From JAJPHU01 sp035553375 (GTDB taxonomy: Bacteria > Planctomycetota > Planctomycetia > Gemmatales > Gemmataceae): a DNA stretch of 64,000 nucleotides. Within the stretch, counting starts at the first letter, position 1; the number at the start of each line of letters is the position of its first letter. Positions 16,862-25,643 of the stretch are shown one piece after another. The position numbers were made by a program, and so were the translations under genes. The stretch spans positions 54,207 to 118,206 of the forward strand of contig DATNCY010000375.1 in assembly GCA_035553375.1 (NCBI GenBank). Direction: 5' to 3'. The notes beneath the pieces are model-generated. The model was not told the DNA's origin. It saw only the letters and a list, made by a program, of their open reading frames with translations, and made no database searches.

Positions 16862-17635
16862 CTACGATGTCCCCTTGCTCTTTCGGCCTTTCCCGACATC
16901 AGGGGGCGGCTGGAGGACGATTCCCACGCTGGCAAGCAGCCCCTGGGCGGCGGTCAGTTTCGCCGGCTCCGGCTGCTGCCCCGCAGCCTCCACGAATGAC
17001 TGCCACTCCCACGGCTCGACCTCGATCATAGCGTCGGTCGAGGCGAGCCGGCGCATGTAAAGCGACCATGCGATTCGCTCCCCCGCCCCAGGGAGGCCCA
17101 TCCCACCCCACCACTCCCGCAGGGCGACCTCTGGCGGCAGCAGGTGCGTATGGCATGCCCACAGGCTGTTGTCGTACACGTCGGACCATGGCTCGGCCGC
17201 CGTAAACCTCTCGCCATCGGCCCACATCGCTGCGGTAATGGCCGCCCCGCTCGGATTCCCGGTCTGATAGTCCATGTCGAGCATCAGGGATAGGGCACGT
17301 TCCTTCGCAGGGTTCAAGCGTCGAGGCATGCCCTTGAAATACTGCGCTTGGTCATAGGGCGGGCTGCCGTCCGGGAAAGGGTTTCGGGCGGACTCGCTCG
17401 AATAGAACACCGCGACCGCCCCGCCCTCGGTGAACGCGACGGCCCAATGCTCACCTTGAATCTCGTCCTCGAAATATGTGTCGTCATCCCAGAACATATA
17501 AAACACAGGCTCGTGGACGGCGAGCCAGAACGAGGCGGTGATGCAGCAGAGGACGATGCCGCGTCGCAACTGCTCGACGGTGGGGAAGTCCGCATCGCGG
17601 ATGCTATCGATGAGTGGGTTGATCGAGTGCGTCAT
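16862..17635 (-). CDS. Hypothetical protein, Trp/Asp-rich
   Basis: A 257-aa product from ATG 17635, chosen because GGAGAAGG lies just upstream; a start at 17752 would add 39 poorly conserved-looking residues. It has one hydrophobic stretch (GIVLCCITASFWLAV, about residues 25-40) but no clear membrane anchor. It is rich in Trp, Tyr, Asp and Glu (FYMFWDDDTYFEDEIQGEHW). No catalytic motif or family is recognised. It lies just upstream of the DUF4375-like gene on the same strand, and such protein pairs often belong to SMI1/SUKH-like immunity or housekeeping groups. That link is speculation. Confidence 0.6.
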   Translation of the reverse strand: MTHSINPLIDSIRDADFPTVEQLRRGIVLCCITASFWLAVHEPVFYMFWDDDTYFEDEIQGEHWAVAFTEGGAVAVFYSSESARNPFPDGSPPYDQAQYFKGMPRRLNPAKERALSLMLDMDYQTGNPSGAAITAAMWADGERFTAAEPWSDVYDNSLWACHTHLLPPEVALREWWGGMGLPGAGERIAWSLYMRRLASTDAMIEVEPWEWQSFVEAAGQQPEPAKLTAAQGLLASVGIVLQPPPDVGKGRKSKGTS

Positions 17636-17861
17636 CGCCTTCTCCAGTTGGAGACAACTGCGGTTCGGGGCTTCAAGACCGAACAAGTTATTCTCTCGCG
17701 CCACGCGGTCGCCAGCATCCTCTTGTCTACCCATCTCTGTTTCGTTGTTCAAGCAACTTTCTTCAAAAGAAACGCTCCGTGTCGTCTCCCCCTGTCAGCG
17801 CTGGAACTCCTCGCTACAAAAGAAAGAAGAGGAACGGAAACAGAGGAGAAAGTCTGCTAAC

Positions 17862-18848
17862 GTGAGCATATCATCACAGGACACGCGCGGCGGGTTGCTG
17901 TACGGTCTGGCGGCCTACGGGTGTTGGGGGCTGGTTCCCCTTTATTTCCGCGAAATCGGCGCGGTCTCGCCGCCGGAAATCCTCGCCCATCGCATCGTTT
18001 GGTCCGTCGTCTTTGTCGCCATCCTTCTGACGCTGTGGCGACGTTGGCCGGATTTTGCCGCCAGCGTGCGCTCCGGTCGCATCGTTCGCCTGCTGCTTAT
18101 CAGCGCCTCGCTGGTGGCCGTCAACTGGCTCGTCTACATCCACGGCGTCGGGTCGAAGCGCGTCATGGAGACGAGTCTCGGCTACTTCATCAATCCGCTT
18201 CTCAGCGTTCTTCTCGGCATGGTCGTCTTCCGCGAACGCCTGCGCCCTTGGCAATGGGTCGCCTTGACACTGGCGACCGTGGGATTGGTGTACCTGATTT
18301 TCATGGTCGGCGAACTGCCGTGGATCGCGCTGGTGTTGGCGGGAACATTCTCCCTCTACGGTCTGGTCCGCAAAATGACGCCGGTGGATGGCTTGATTGG
18401 TCTCGCTATCGAGACGATGCTGCTGGCACCGGCGGCGCTGATTGGCTTGGCAATCGGATCGGCGATAGGTGCGGCGAGTTTCGGCGGCAATGATAGAGCC
18501 ACTGATGGCTTGCTGATGTTGAGCGGCGTAGTGACGACGATCCCGCTCGTGTGCTTCGGTCAAGCGGCCCGGCGTCTGCGGCTCTCGACGATGGGTTTCT
18601 TACAGTATCTCTCGCCGAGTATGCAATTCCTGCTCGCCGTGTGGGTGTTCGAGGAACCATTTCGGCCCGAGCAACAAATCAGTTTCGCCTGCATTTGGAT
18701 GGCGCTGTTGATTTTTACCGTGGATGCACTGCTGGCGGGACGACAGAGGCAAAAGCCATGTTTAGCGGCGCTTCGCAGAACCGCGCGGTTCCGCGAAGCG
18801 CCGCTAAACGCGGAGTTTACTTCTTCAATTCCGCCTCAATCGCCTTGA
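17862..18848 (+). CDS. rarD: RarD/EamA-family permease
   Basis: The start is taken as GTG 17862 (SISSQDTRGG follows), with GGAG 12-15 nt upstream, giving 328 aa. Residues 8-300 hold about ten transmembrane helices of the DMT superfamily. The opening GLLYGLAAYGCWGLVPLYF is characteristic of RarD, and YLSPSMQFLLAVWVFEEPF lies near the end. The transported molecule is unknown; the family name comes from chloramphenicol-sensitivity effects. The last residues (RRTARFREAPLNAEF) are encoded by a palindrome that also overlaps the end of the convergent glutathione peroxidase gene, so the tail is probably not functional protein sequence. Confidence 0.85.
   Translation: MSISSQDTRGGLLYGLAAYGCWGLVPLYFREIGAVSPPEILAHRIVWSVVFVAILLTLWRRWPDFAASVRSGRIVRLLLISASLVAVNWLVYIHGVGSKRVMETSLGYFINPLLSVLLGMVVFRERLRPWQWVALTLATVGLVYLIFMVGELPWIALVLAGTFSLYGLVRKMTPVDGLIGLAIETMLLAPAALIGLAIGSAIGAASFGGNDRATDGLLMLSGVVTTIPLVCFGQAARRLRLSTMGFLQYLSPSMQFLLAVWVFEEPFRPEQQISFACIWMALLIFTVDALLAGRQRQKPCLAALRRTARFREAPLNAEFTSSIPPQSP
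18760..18809. terminator. Palindrome between convergent rarD and glutathione peroxidase genes
   Basis: A 17-bp perfect inverted repeat, 18760-18776 / 18793-18809, containing AGCGGCGCTTCGC. It sits inside the rarD reading frame and just beyond the stop of the convergent glutathione peroxidase gene. It can serve as a bidirectional terminator. Confidence 0.7.
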
Positions 18849-19398
18849 CCACCGGCTCAGACTCCGGCTTGACCTTCGGCTTGAAGCGCTGCACCACCTC
18901 ACCATTGCGGCCGATGAGGAACTTCTCGAAGTTCCACGTAATGGGGCCGGCGAACTTCGGATCGGTGTCCTTGTCGGTCAGATACTTGTACAAGGGAGTG
19001 ATACCCTTACCCTTGACCACGACCTTGGACATCATCGGGAAGGTGACGTTGTATTTCGACGTGCAGAACTTGGCGATGTCCTCGTTGGTGCCGGGTTCCT
19101 GCTTGCCGAATTCATTGGCCGGCACGCCGATGATGACCAGGCCGTCCTTGCCGTATTTCTCGTGCAGTTCCTGCAAACCCTTGTATTGCGGAGTATTGCC
19201 GCACTTGCTGGCCACATTCACGATCAGCACAACCTTGCCCTGATACTGCGATAAATCAACGTCCTTGCCGTCCAAACTCTTCATCTTGAAGTTTAGCGCG
19301 GGAGCCACTTTCTTGTCTCCTTTGTCCTTGCCTTCCGCGGCAACGAACGCGGGTGCTAGAAGCAGCAAGCCCGCAGTCAGACCGACGAGTGTACGCAC
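18817..19398 (-). CDS. Exported glutathione peroxidase family protein (Cys-type)
   Basis: The GTG at 19398 is preceded by AAGGAGAG with ideal spacing and starts a signal peptide (MRTLVGLTAGLLLLAPAFVA), giving 193 aa. The mature part is thioredoxin-fold glutathione peroxidase. It has the tetrad Cys66 (NVASKCGNT), Gln100 (ANEFGKQEPG), Trp155 and Asn156 (ITWNFEKF). The peroxidatic residue is Cys, not selenocysteine. It reduces peroxides, probably with thioredoxin-like donors, in the periplasm or equivalent compartment. It is convergent with rarD. The open frame upstream of the GTG has no other good start. Confidence 0.9.
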   Translation of the reverse strand: MRTLVGLTAGLLLLAPAFVAAEGKDKGDKKVAPALNFKMKSLDGKDVDLSQYQGKVVLIVNVASKCGNTPQYKGLQELHEKYGKDGLVIIGVPANEFGKQEPGTNEDIAKFCTSKYNVTFPMMSKVVVKGKGITPLYKYLTDKDTDPKFAGPITWNFEKFLIGRNGEVVQRFKPKVKPESEPVVKAIEAELKK

Positions 19399-19496
19399 GG
19401 ATGTCTCTCCTTGTGGAACGAAGATCCCCCCGGTTCGATCAACCAGGACAGTCAACATATTCCTAGTGTAGACGGCGACGGGCGAATCGGCATTCA

Positions 19497-22400
19497 TCAT
19501 CCTGTTGGCCGCAAGGTGCGCCGCATGAAATCAATGACGAGCCGCTGATAATGCCGGCCGCGAATGCCGTGGCGATCGTTGGGATAGACCATCAACTCGA
19601 AATCCTTGTCGGCACGCTGGAGCGCCCGCGCGAATTGCAGGGAGTTTTGCACATGGACGTTGTCATCCATGATGCCGTGGATGAGCAGCAAACGGCCGTG
19701 CAGCTTCGCCGCCGCCTTGACGACGGACGTGCGTTCGTATCCTTCCGGGTTTTCTTGGGGCGTGTTCATGTAGCGTTCCGTATAAAAGGCATCGTAATTG
19801 TGCCAATCCGTCACCGGCGCGCCGGCGATGCCGGCGGCGAATAGTTTGCTGTGCGTCAGGGCGTAGGCCGTCATAAAGCCGCCGTAACTGTGCCCGCTCA
19901 TGCCGATGCGCGCGGCATCGACGCACGAATACGACGCGGTCAGCCAGCGGATGGCCGTTTCAATATCAGCGAGTTCCTGCACACCGAGTTGGCGATACAC
20001 CGTCCATGTCGAACAAGCGCCCTTGCCGCTGGCGCTGCGCGGATCGACATGGAAGACGAGGAAGCCGAGGTTCGCCAATCCGCGATCGCGCAGATGACCA
20101 CCGAACCAGCGATCGCGGATAACCGGAGTATGAGGACCGCCATAGGTGGTGAACCATACCGGATAACGACGAGCGGGATCGAAGCCCGGCGGTTTCAGGA
20201 TGCTGCCTTCCAGAACGAAACCATCGGGCGTTTTGATTTGCACCAATTCCAGTTTGCCGAGATCGTATTCCGTCAAGGCGTGGACGGGATTGGTGTCCAG
20301 CGTGCGCGCCGGTTTCCCGTCCGTGCGATAGAGCCTTGCCGTGGGCGGCGTCCGATGGCTGCTGACGTAGTCCACGAACAGGTTCGCCTTTGGACTGATA
20401 ATAACGCGGTGATCGCCTGGCCCCGTCGTCAGACGCTCCAGGCCGCTGCCGTCGAGTTTAATGCGGTACAGATTGGCGGCGATCGGACAATCTTTCGTTG
20501 CCAAGAAATACACCCAGCCGGTCGCTTCATCGACGCGCTCGAGATGGCGTACTTCCCACGATCCCTTCGTCACCGCCTTTGTCCGTTTTCCGTCCTTGTC
20601 GAAATGATAAAGATGCTTCCAGCCGCTACGTTCGCTCGGCAAAAGGAACGAACCATCCTTGAGGAAGTGCGGCGCCCCTGGATCGCTCACCCAGGCACGG
20701 GTCTTGTCGCGGAACAGGCGCTTCGGTTTGCCTCCTGTCCGCGCGGCCGTGCAGAAATCGAGCCAGGTTTGCGCTCGATCCTGCACATAAAAAAAGACCT
20801 TTGCGCTGTCCGGCGTCCAGCCGGCGCGCGTCAGCAGCATGGAGCCTTCGGAGTAGTCGTCAAGGTCCACGAACACGACCGGACCACCGGCCACCGACAC
20901 GATGCCCAGTTTGACGAAGGGAATCGGATCGCCCGCTTTGGGATACGCTCCCTGTTCCACCTTCTGCCGCGTCGGTTCGTGATCGATCACGGCGAACTTG
21001 TGAACCGGGGTATCATCGTAGCGGACAAAAGCGAGGCGAGAAGAATCCGGACTCCACCAGTACGCTTGTCCGCGCCGGTTGCCGATCTCTTCCCAGTACA
21101 CCCAATCCATTTTGCCGTTGGAAATGAGGGCGCTTCCATCCGTGGTAAGGGCGCGCTCGGTCTGCGTGGCGATGTCCACGACATACAAATTATTGCCGCG
21201 CACGTAGCCGACGTGCTGACCGTCGGGGCTGATGGAGACGATTTCCTTGGTGCCGGGCGAGCGCGTGAGACGCACCGCCTTGCTGCCGTCAGCGAAGAAG
21301 TAATACAGATCGTCGCCGAGGATGAAGAAATCGCCCTTTTTTCCAACGCCGGCCGGTTCCGCCGTCGCCCGCGCGCTGATCCTCCGTGCCGTCTCCTTGT
21401 CGATCGCCGGCAGTGTGGCTAACGCCGCCGCGATTTTTTTCGCGTCCCACATGGGCTGCGCTTCCGAGCGTCCGCTGACGGCGTGGACCTTCCACAGTTG
21501 GTCCTCCTTGCGTTGCAGAAAATGCTCGCCATCGTCGAGCCAGGTTACGTCATCAATGAGGGAGCCGGACAGATTCGGTAATGGTTTCTTGCCCAGCAGC
21601 ATGTCGAGATCGATCCGCTTGCGCGGGGCGCGTTCTTCCGGCAATGGCCGCACGGGCCCACTCGTCAGCGGCGTTTTCACCGGCAGACGCAGCACGGGGA
21701 AGTCTTTCTCTTCCTGCACATCCTTCTCAAAAAAACTCCACGCACATAGACCATCTTCCGCTTGCGGCTCCAACAGATACGCGGCCAGTGTTCCCAACGG
21801 TTGACTGGTGCGCACCAAGATCGATCCCGCCGCGATTCGCCGTGTTTCCTTTCGACTCGTCGCCTCGATCTCGACAAGTTGCCGTTTCTGGTAGACTGCC
21901 GTCTTTTTTACTTTGTCGATCCGATAAATCTCCATATCGAGTTCAATGTCTTCGCGCAATTCCTCCACGGCGATCCCGTGGCGTTGTAGGTTCTCGATCG
22001 CCTGAGAACACGAAGCGGGGAACAGATAGGCATAGGGACGGCGAACCGACAGGGTGGCCTCGGCGACGCCGAAATAGTCGGCGGTGTAATCGCGTGGTCG
22101 AGTCGTCGCCACCGTTCGACCGTCCTTGCGTTCCTCCTCGAAACCGAGTACGGTTGTGCGGCCCGGCAACGCCGTCATGCGGTGCCGCAGGGCGATGAGG
22201 TCTTTCTCCTTGCGAGCCTCACGCAACAGCGCGCGGAGTTTGTCCTTGTTTTCCGCGGCATATTCAAAGATCGCGCGGACGAAATCGCGCGTGGCCAAGA
22301 CGCGATCGCGGAAGGGAGCATAGCTGTACGATTCCGAGAGAATGCCGATACGATTGCGCAACCCGAAGTAGTGCGTGCCATAGCGCGGGATGGCCGGCAC

Positions 22401-23222
22401 GGTTTCCCAGCGCGTGTGATCGCGCGAGAAATTGCCGTAAAAGAACGACTTGTAGCCGCTGCGTTTCTCCAGTCGCCGCCCGACCTCCGGCAGCAGATTG
22501 TCGCGCACCAAGGCGATCACCTTGGTATCGCCGGCCGGACATACCGGCCCTTCGTAGGTGATCGTGTAGCGATGATACGAGCCGTTGGTCGTGTGGCAAT
22601 CGATGAAAATGGCCGGATCCCATTGGTTGAAGAAACGCACGAGAGCGCGAACCTCGGGACTATCGAGCTTGATGTAATCGCGGTTGAGATCGAGTCCGGC
22701 CGCATTCTCGCGCACGCCGACACCCTCGACGGGACCAACCTGCTCGCGGCGATGGTCCTTCGAGATTTTTTCATTGCCGTCCGCGTTGAAGATGGGGGCG
22801 AAGACGATGACGAGATCGTTCAGCAGCGGCTTGTCCTTCGCGGTCGCCAATTCTCGGGCCAGCATTAGCAGCGCTTCCTTGCCGTCCACCTCGCCCGCGT
22901 GAATGTTGCCCATCGCGAAGACGATCAACTTGCCGCTGCGCGCCGCTTCTTCCGGCGTACTCAGCGGCGGGTCAGCGAGAATGACAAGGGGCAGTTTCCG
23001 ACCCGCGCCGCTTTTGCCGAGTTCGCCGAGGCGCACCAACGGCGATAGCTTTTTTAAGCGCGCGCAGAAATCCACCACATCGGCATAGCGTGAGGTGGCC
23101 TTGTAGTCGCTCTTCTCGGCGACGGTGCGCAGCGGCGAGCTTTCCGGCTTTTCCGGCCGTGCGCTGTTCGCGGACCCGAACAGGACGAGCAACGCCAGAG
23201 TGAGACGAGATGAGATACGCAA
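19497..23222 (-). CDS. M14 carboxypeptidase fused to an S9 (DPP4-like) peptidase
   Basis: A single 1241-aa frame starting at TTG 23222 (GGAGAAAC upstream) with a signal peptide. The M14 zinc carboxypeptidase domain is about residues 35-340: zinc ligands H108 and E111 (GNIHAGE), H210 (DCH), substrate residues N180-R181 and catalytic Glu297 (LSESYSYAP). A linker follows. Residues 550-980 resemble the DPP4 N-terminal beta-propeller (YWWSPDSSRLAFVRYDD). The C-terminal alpha/beta hydrolase has nucleophile Ser1112 (GMSGHSYGGFM), an Asp in HGIMDDNVH (1186/1187) and His1218 (NDRHGI). Both active sites look complete. It is probably extracytoplasmic and degrades peptides from both ends, which is inferred. 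A second S9 gene lies upstream. Confidence 0.92.
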   Translation of the reverse strand: MRISSRLTLALLVLFGSANSARPEKPESSPLRTVAEKSDYKATSRYADVVDFCARLKKLSPLVRLGELGKSGAGRKLPLVILADPPLSTPEEAARSGKLIVFAMGNIHAGEVDGKEALLMLARELATAKDKPLLNDLVIVFAPIFNADGNEKISKDHRREQVGPVEGVGVRENAAGLDLNRDYIKLDSPEVRALVRFFNQWDPAIFIDCHTTNGSYHRYTITYEGPVCPAGDTKVIALVRDNLLPEVGRRLEKRSGYKSFFYGNFSRDHTRWETVPAIPRYGTHYFGLRNRIGILSESYSYAPFRDRVLATRDFVRAIFEYAAENKDKLRALLREARKEKDLIALRHRMTALPGRTTVLGFEEERKDGRTVATTRPRDYTADYFGVAEATLSVRRPYAYLFPASCSQAIENLQRHGIAVEELREDIELDMEIYRIDKVKKTAVYQKRQLVEIEATSRKETRRIAAGSILVRTSQPLGTLAAYLLEPQAEDGLCAWSFFEKDVQEEKDFPVLRLPVKTPLTSGPVRPLPEERAPRKRIDLDMLLGKKPLPNLSGSLIDDVTWLDDGEHFLQRKEDQLWKVHAVSGRSEAQPMWDAKKIAAALATLPAIDKETARRISARATAEPAGVGKKGDFFILGDDLYYFFADGSKAVRLTRSPGTKEIVSISPDGQHVGYVRGNNLYVVDIATQTERALTTDGSALISNGKMDWVYWEEIGNRRGQAYWWSPDSSRLAFVRYDDTPVHKFAVIDHEPTRQKVEQGAYPKAGDPIPFVKLGIVSVAGGPVVFVDLDDYSEGSMLLTRAGWTPDSAKVFFYVQDRAQTWLDFCTAARTGGKPKRLFRDKTRAWVSDPGAPHFLKDGSFLLPSERSGWKHLYHFDKDGKRTKAVTKGSWEVRHLERVDEATGWVYFLATKDCPIAANLYRIKLDGSGLERLTTGPGDHRVIISPKANLFVDYVSSHRTPPTARLYRTDGKPARTLDTNPVHALTEYDLGKLELVQIKTPDGFVLEGSILKPPGFDPARRYPVWFTTYGGPHTPVIRDRWFGGHLRDRGLANLGFLVFHVDPRSASGKGACSTWTVYRQLGVQELADIETAIRWLTASYSCVDAARIGMSGHSYGGFMTAYALTHSKLFAAGIAGAPVTDWHNYDAFYTERYMNTPQENPEGYERTSVVKAAAKLHGRLLLIHGIMDDNVHVQNSLQFARALQRADKDFELMVYPNDRHGIRGRHYQRLVIDFMRRTLRPTG

Positions 23223-23292
23223 GATGTTTCTCCGCGGACACCGTTGTCAATCGGAAGCTATCCCCTGTTTGTAACGCCATCCTCCGTGCGTG

Positions 23293-25590
23293 TCAGCGTT
23301 TTTTTCCGGAAGTCCGTAAGCTTTGCGCCGGTAGTGCATTGCGGTCGGGCGGCTCGACGCCGAGCAGATGGCGGACGAAAAAGTCCTGTTGGCGGCGCGC
23401 GGCATAGCCTCCGCCCGCGCCATGCCCCGCACCGGGGACCACCAGCAAATCGAAATCCTTGCCGGCCTTGATAAGTGCGTTGACCACTTGCATCGTCGAG
23501 GCCGGATCGACGTTGCGGTCCAGTTCGCCGACGATCAACAGTAGTTTCCCGCGCAATTTGTGGGCGTTGGTGACGTTGGACTGTTCCGCGTAGTGCGGGC
23601 CGATCGGCCAACCCATCCACAGTTCGTTCCACCAAATTTTGTCCATGCGGTTGTCGTGACAGCCACAATTCGCCACGGCGACCTTGTAGAAATCGGCATG
23701 AAAGAGAACGCCGCCGAGGGCATTTTGACCGCCGGCCGAACCGCCGTAGATACCGACGCGCTGCAAGTCCAGAGAGGGATATTTCGCGGCGGCCGCCTTG
23801 AGCCAGCGGATGCGATCGGGGAAACCCGCGTCGCCGAGGTTCTTCCAACAGACATCGTGAAACGCCTTGGAGCGATTGTTCGTGCCCATGCCGTCAATCT
23901 GCACGACGACAAAACCCAGTTCGGCCAACGCCTGCGGCGAGTGGAATGCTCGGAAATCCTTGGGAACGAACGCGCCTTGCGGGCCGGCGTAGATTTGCTC
24001 GATCACCGGATATTTTTTGTGGGCGTCGAAGTTCGACGGCCGAAAAATCACGCCATATATATCCGTCGTGTCGTCGCGCCCCTTGGCAATGAAGCGTTCC
24101 GGCGTCTTCCAACCCATCTCTCGAAGGGTACTCATGTCGGCGCGCTCCAATTCGCAAATGCGTTTGCCGTCGCTCACGCGGCGCAGTTCGATCGCGGGAG
24201 CCATGTCTACCCGTGAATACGTGTCAATGAGAAAGCGGCGATCCGGTGAATACTCGATATGGTGTGTGCCATCGCCCTCGGTGAGAACGACCAAACCGCT
24301 CCCATCGAAATTGACACGGCAATAATGAAGGTAATAGGGATCCTGCTTTTGATAAATACCACCCGCGCGAAACCAAATCTGCCTCGCTTTGTCATCGACG
24401 CGCTCGACGCCGCGTACCACCCATTGCCCTTTCGTGATCTGGTTTTTCACTTGGCCGGCGTGGGCGTCATAGAGATAGAGATGGTTCCAACCGTCGCGCT
24501 CCGACATCCAGATGATTTCGTTCGTCGCATCGAGATAGTGGGCGAAGAATTTGCCGCTGTAGTCGATGAACGTCTTGCTTCGCTCGTCGAGGATAGCGCG
24601 GGCGGCGCCGGTTTGGGCATCGACGGCGACGACGCGCAGCACCTGATGGCCGCGCTGATTGTACAGGAACGTGAAACGCCGCGAATCGGCCGTCCAGCGC
24701 ACGTCCTGTACGCTCCACGGATTGGCGAACAACTCATCCTTGACTGGAATTTCCTTGCGCGCGGCCACATCGAACAAATGCGGCTTGGTGAGGGCGACAC
24801 GGTCGCCGGGCTTGAGGTAATCGAACGAGTGCAGCTTGGGCTGGAGTTGGTCGCGCGGCGACGACTCGATGAGATGGACCTTGTGTTCCTGGCCTTTCTT
24901 CGTCCGCAGAGCCACGAGTTTCTTGCCGTCGGGCGACCAGAACACACGCCCCGAATAGGCATCGTCCGCCTTGCCGTCCTGACTCAACGCCAACTCTTTG
25001 CCGCTTTCACGCTCGCGCAAATACAGGTTGTGATCCTTGACGAAAACGGTCCATTTGCGGTCGGGCGAGTTGGAGCGACCAGGGCCGCCCGGCCTTCGTC
25101 GCGGCGGTGTATCTGGCTCTTTCTTCGCGGGCGGCGTTTGGGAAGCCGGGGCTTTGTCTTCCGTGAGCGCGTAGGTTTTCAGATCGCAGCGCCAGCGTTT
25201 GTCTTTTATACGGAAGCGAAGAATCGCGCCGTCTTCGACAAAATCAAGTTCCTCCACCGACAGGTGCGCGGGGCGTTGCTTTTCGTCCGTGGCCTTCGTC
25301 AGCGCCGCGGCCAGACGAACATAATCGAAGGCGGCCCGGCGTTCGCCCTTGACCGCATCCACGAGGATGTATTCTCGCGTTCCGTCGCGCAGATCGTTGC
25401 GATACCAGAAGCGATTGTTATCCGCGAGCCAGTGCGGATTAACGCGATCCTTGAACACCTTATTTTGCGTGGTCGCGCGGAGGTTCCGCGAACGTTCGTA
25501 ATCTGGACTCGTCCCCTGCCCTTGCGCCGGCAGCACCGCGACGCTGAGCCAGAGAGTGATAATTCCAGCGAACAGATGACAGGGTGGCAT
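23293..25590 (-). CDS. S9 family dipeptidyl/oligopeptidase (DPP4-like)
   Basis: A 765-aa protein with a signal peptide (MPPCHLFAGIITLWLSVAVL). Residues 40-500 are the DPPIV N-terminal beta-propeller, with a Pro/Arg-rich insert near 155-170. The catalytic hydrolase follows: nucleophile in YGGSAGGQNA, acid in GELDRNVDP and His in GAGHGAGGG, all present. It should cleave short peptides outside the cytoplasm. It is 70 bp upstream of the M14-S9 fusion on the same strand, so the two peptidases are probably expressed together for peptide scavenging. It is a paralogue of the S9 half of the neighbour but too diverged to be a recent duplication. Confidence 0.9.
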   Translation of the reverse strand: MPPCHLFAGIITLWLSVAVLPAQGQGTSPDYERSRNLRATTQNKVFKDRVNPHWLADNNRFWYRNDLRDGTREYILVDAVKGERRAAFDYVRLAAALTKATDEKQRPAHLSVEELDFVEDGAILRFRIKDKRWRCDLKTYALTEDKAPASQTPPAKKEPDTPPRRRPGGPGRSNSPDRKWTVFVKDHNLYLRERESGKELALSQDGKADDAYSGRVFWSPDGKKLVALRTKKGQEHKVHLIESSPRDQLQPKLHSFDYLKPGDRVALTKPHLFDVAARKEIPVKDELFANPWSVQDVRWTADSRRFTFLYNQRGHQVLRVVAVDAQTGAARAILDERSKTFIDYSGKFFAHYLDATNEIIWMSERDGWNHLYLYDAHAGQVKNQITKGQWVVRGVERVDDKARQIWFRAGGIYQKQDPYYLHYCRVNFDGSGLVVLTEGDGTHHIEYSPDRRFLIDTYSRVDMAPAIELRRVSDGKRICELERADMSTLREMGWKTPERFIAKGRDDTTDIYGVIFRPSNFDAHKKYPVIEQIYAGPQGAFVPKDFRAFHSPQALAELGFVVVQIDGMGTNNRSKAFHDVCWKNLGDAGFPDRIRWLKAAAAKYPSLDLQRVGIYGGSAGGQNALGGVLFHADFYKVAVANCGCHDNRMDKIWWNELWMGWPIGPHYAEQSNVTNAHKLRGKLLLIVGELDRNVDPASTMQVVNALIKAGKDFDLLVVPGAGHGAGGGYAARRQQDFFVRHLLGVEPPDRNALPAQSLRTSGKKR

Positions 25591-25643
25591 GGTGATGTTT
25601 CTCGGAGTAGGAGGTAGTGCATTCGATGGAGGATAGATTCGTC

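Noticed and set aside
18817..19398. Selenoprotein glutathione peroxidase
   Set aside because: The peroxidatic position is encoded as Cys, not UGA.
19851..21422. 523-codon plus-strand frame opposite the S9 region
   Set aside because: No RBS, no domain, antisense to the peptidase with an intact active site.
24259..25617. 452-codon plus-strand frame opposite the second S9 peptidase
   Set aside because: Antisense shadow of a gene with signal peptide and full catalytic triad.
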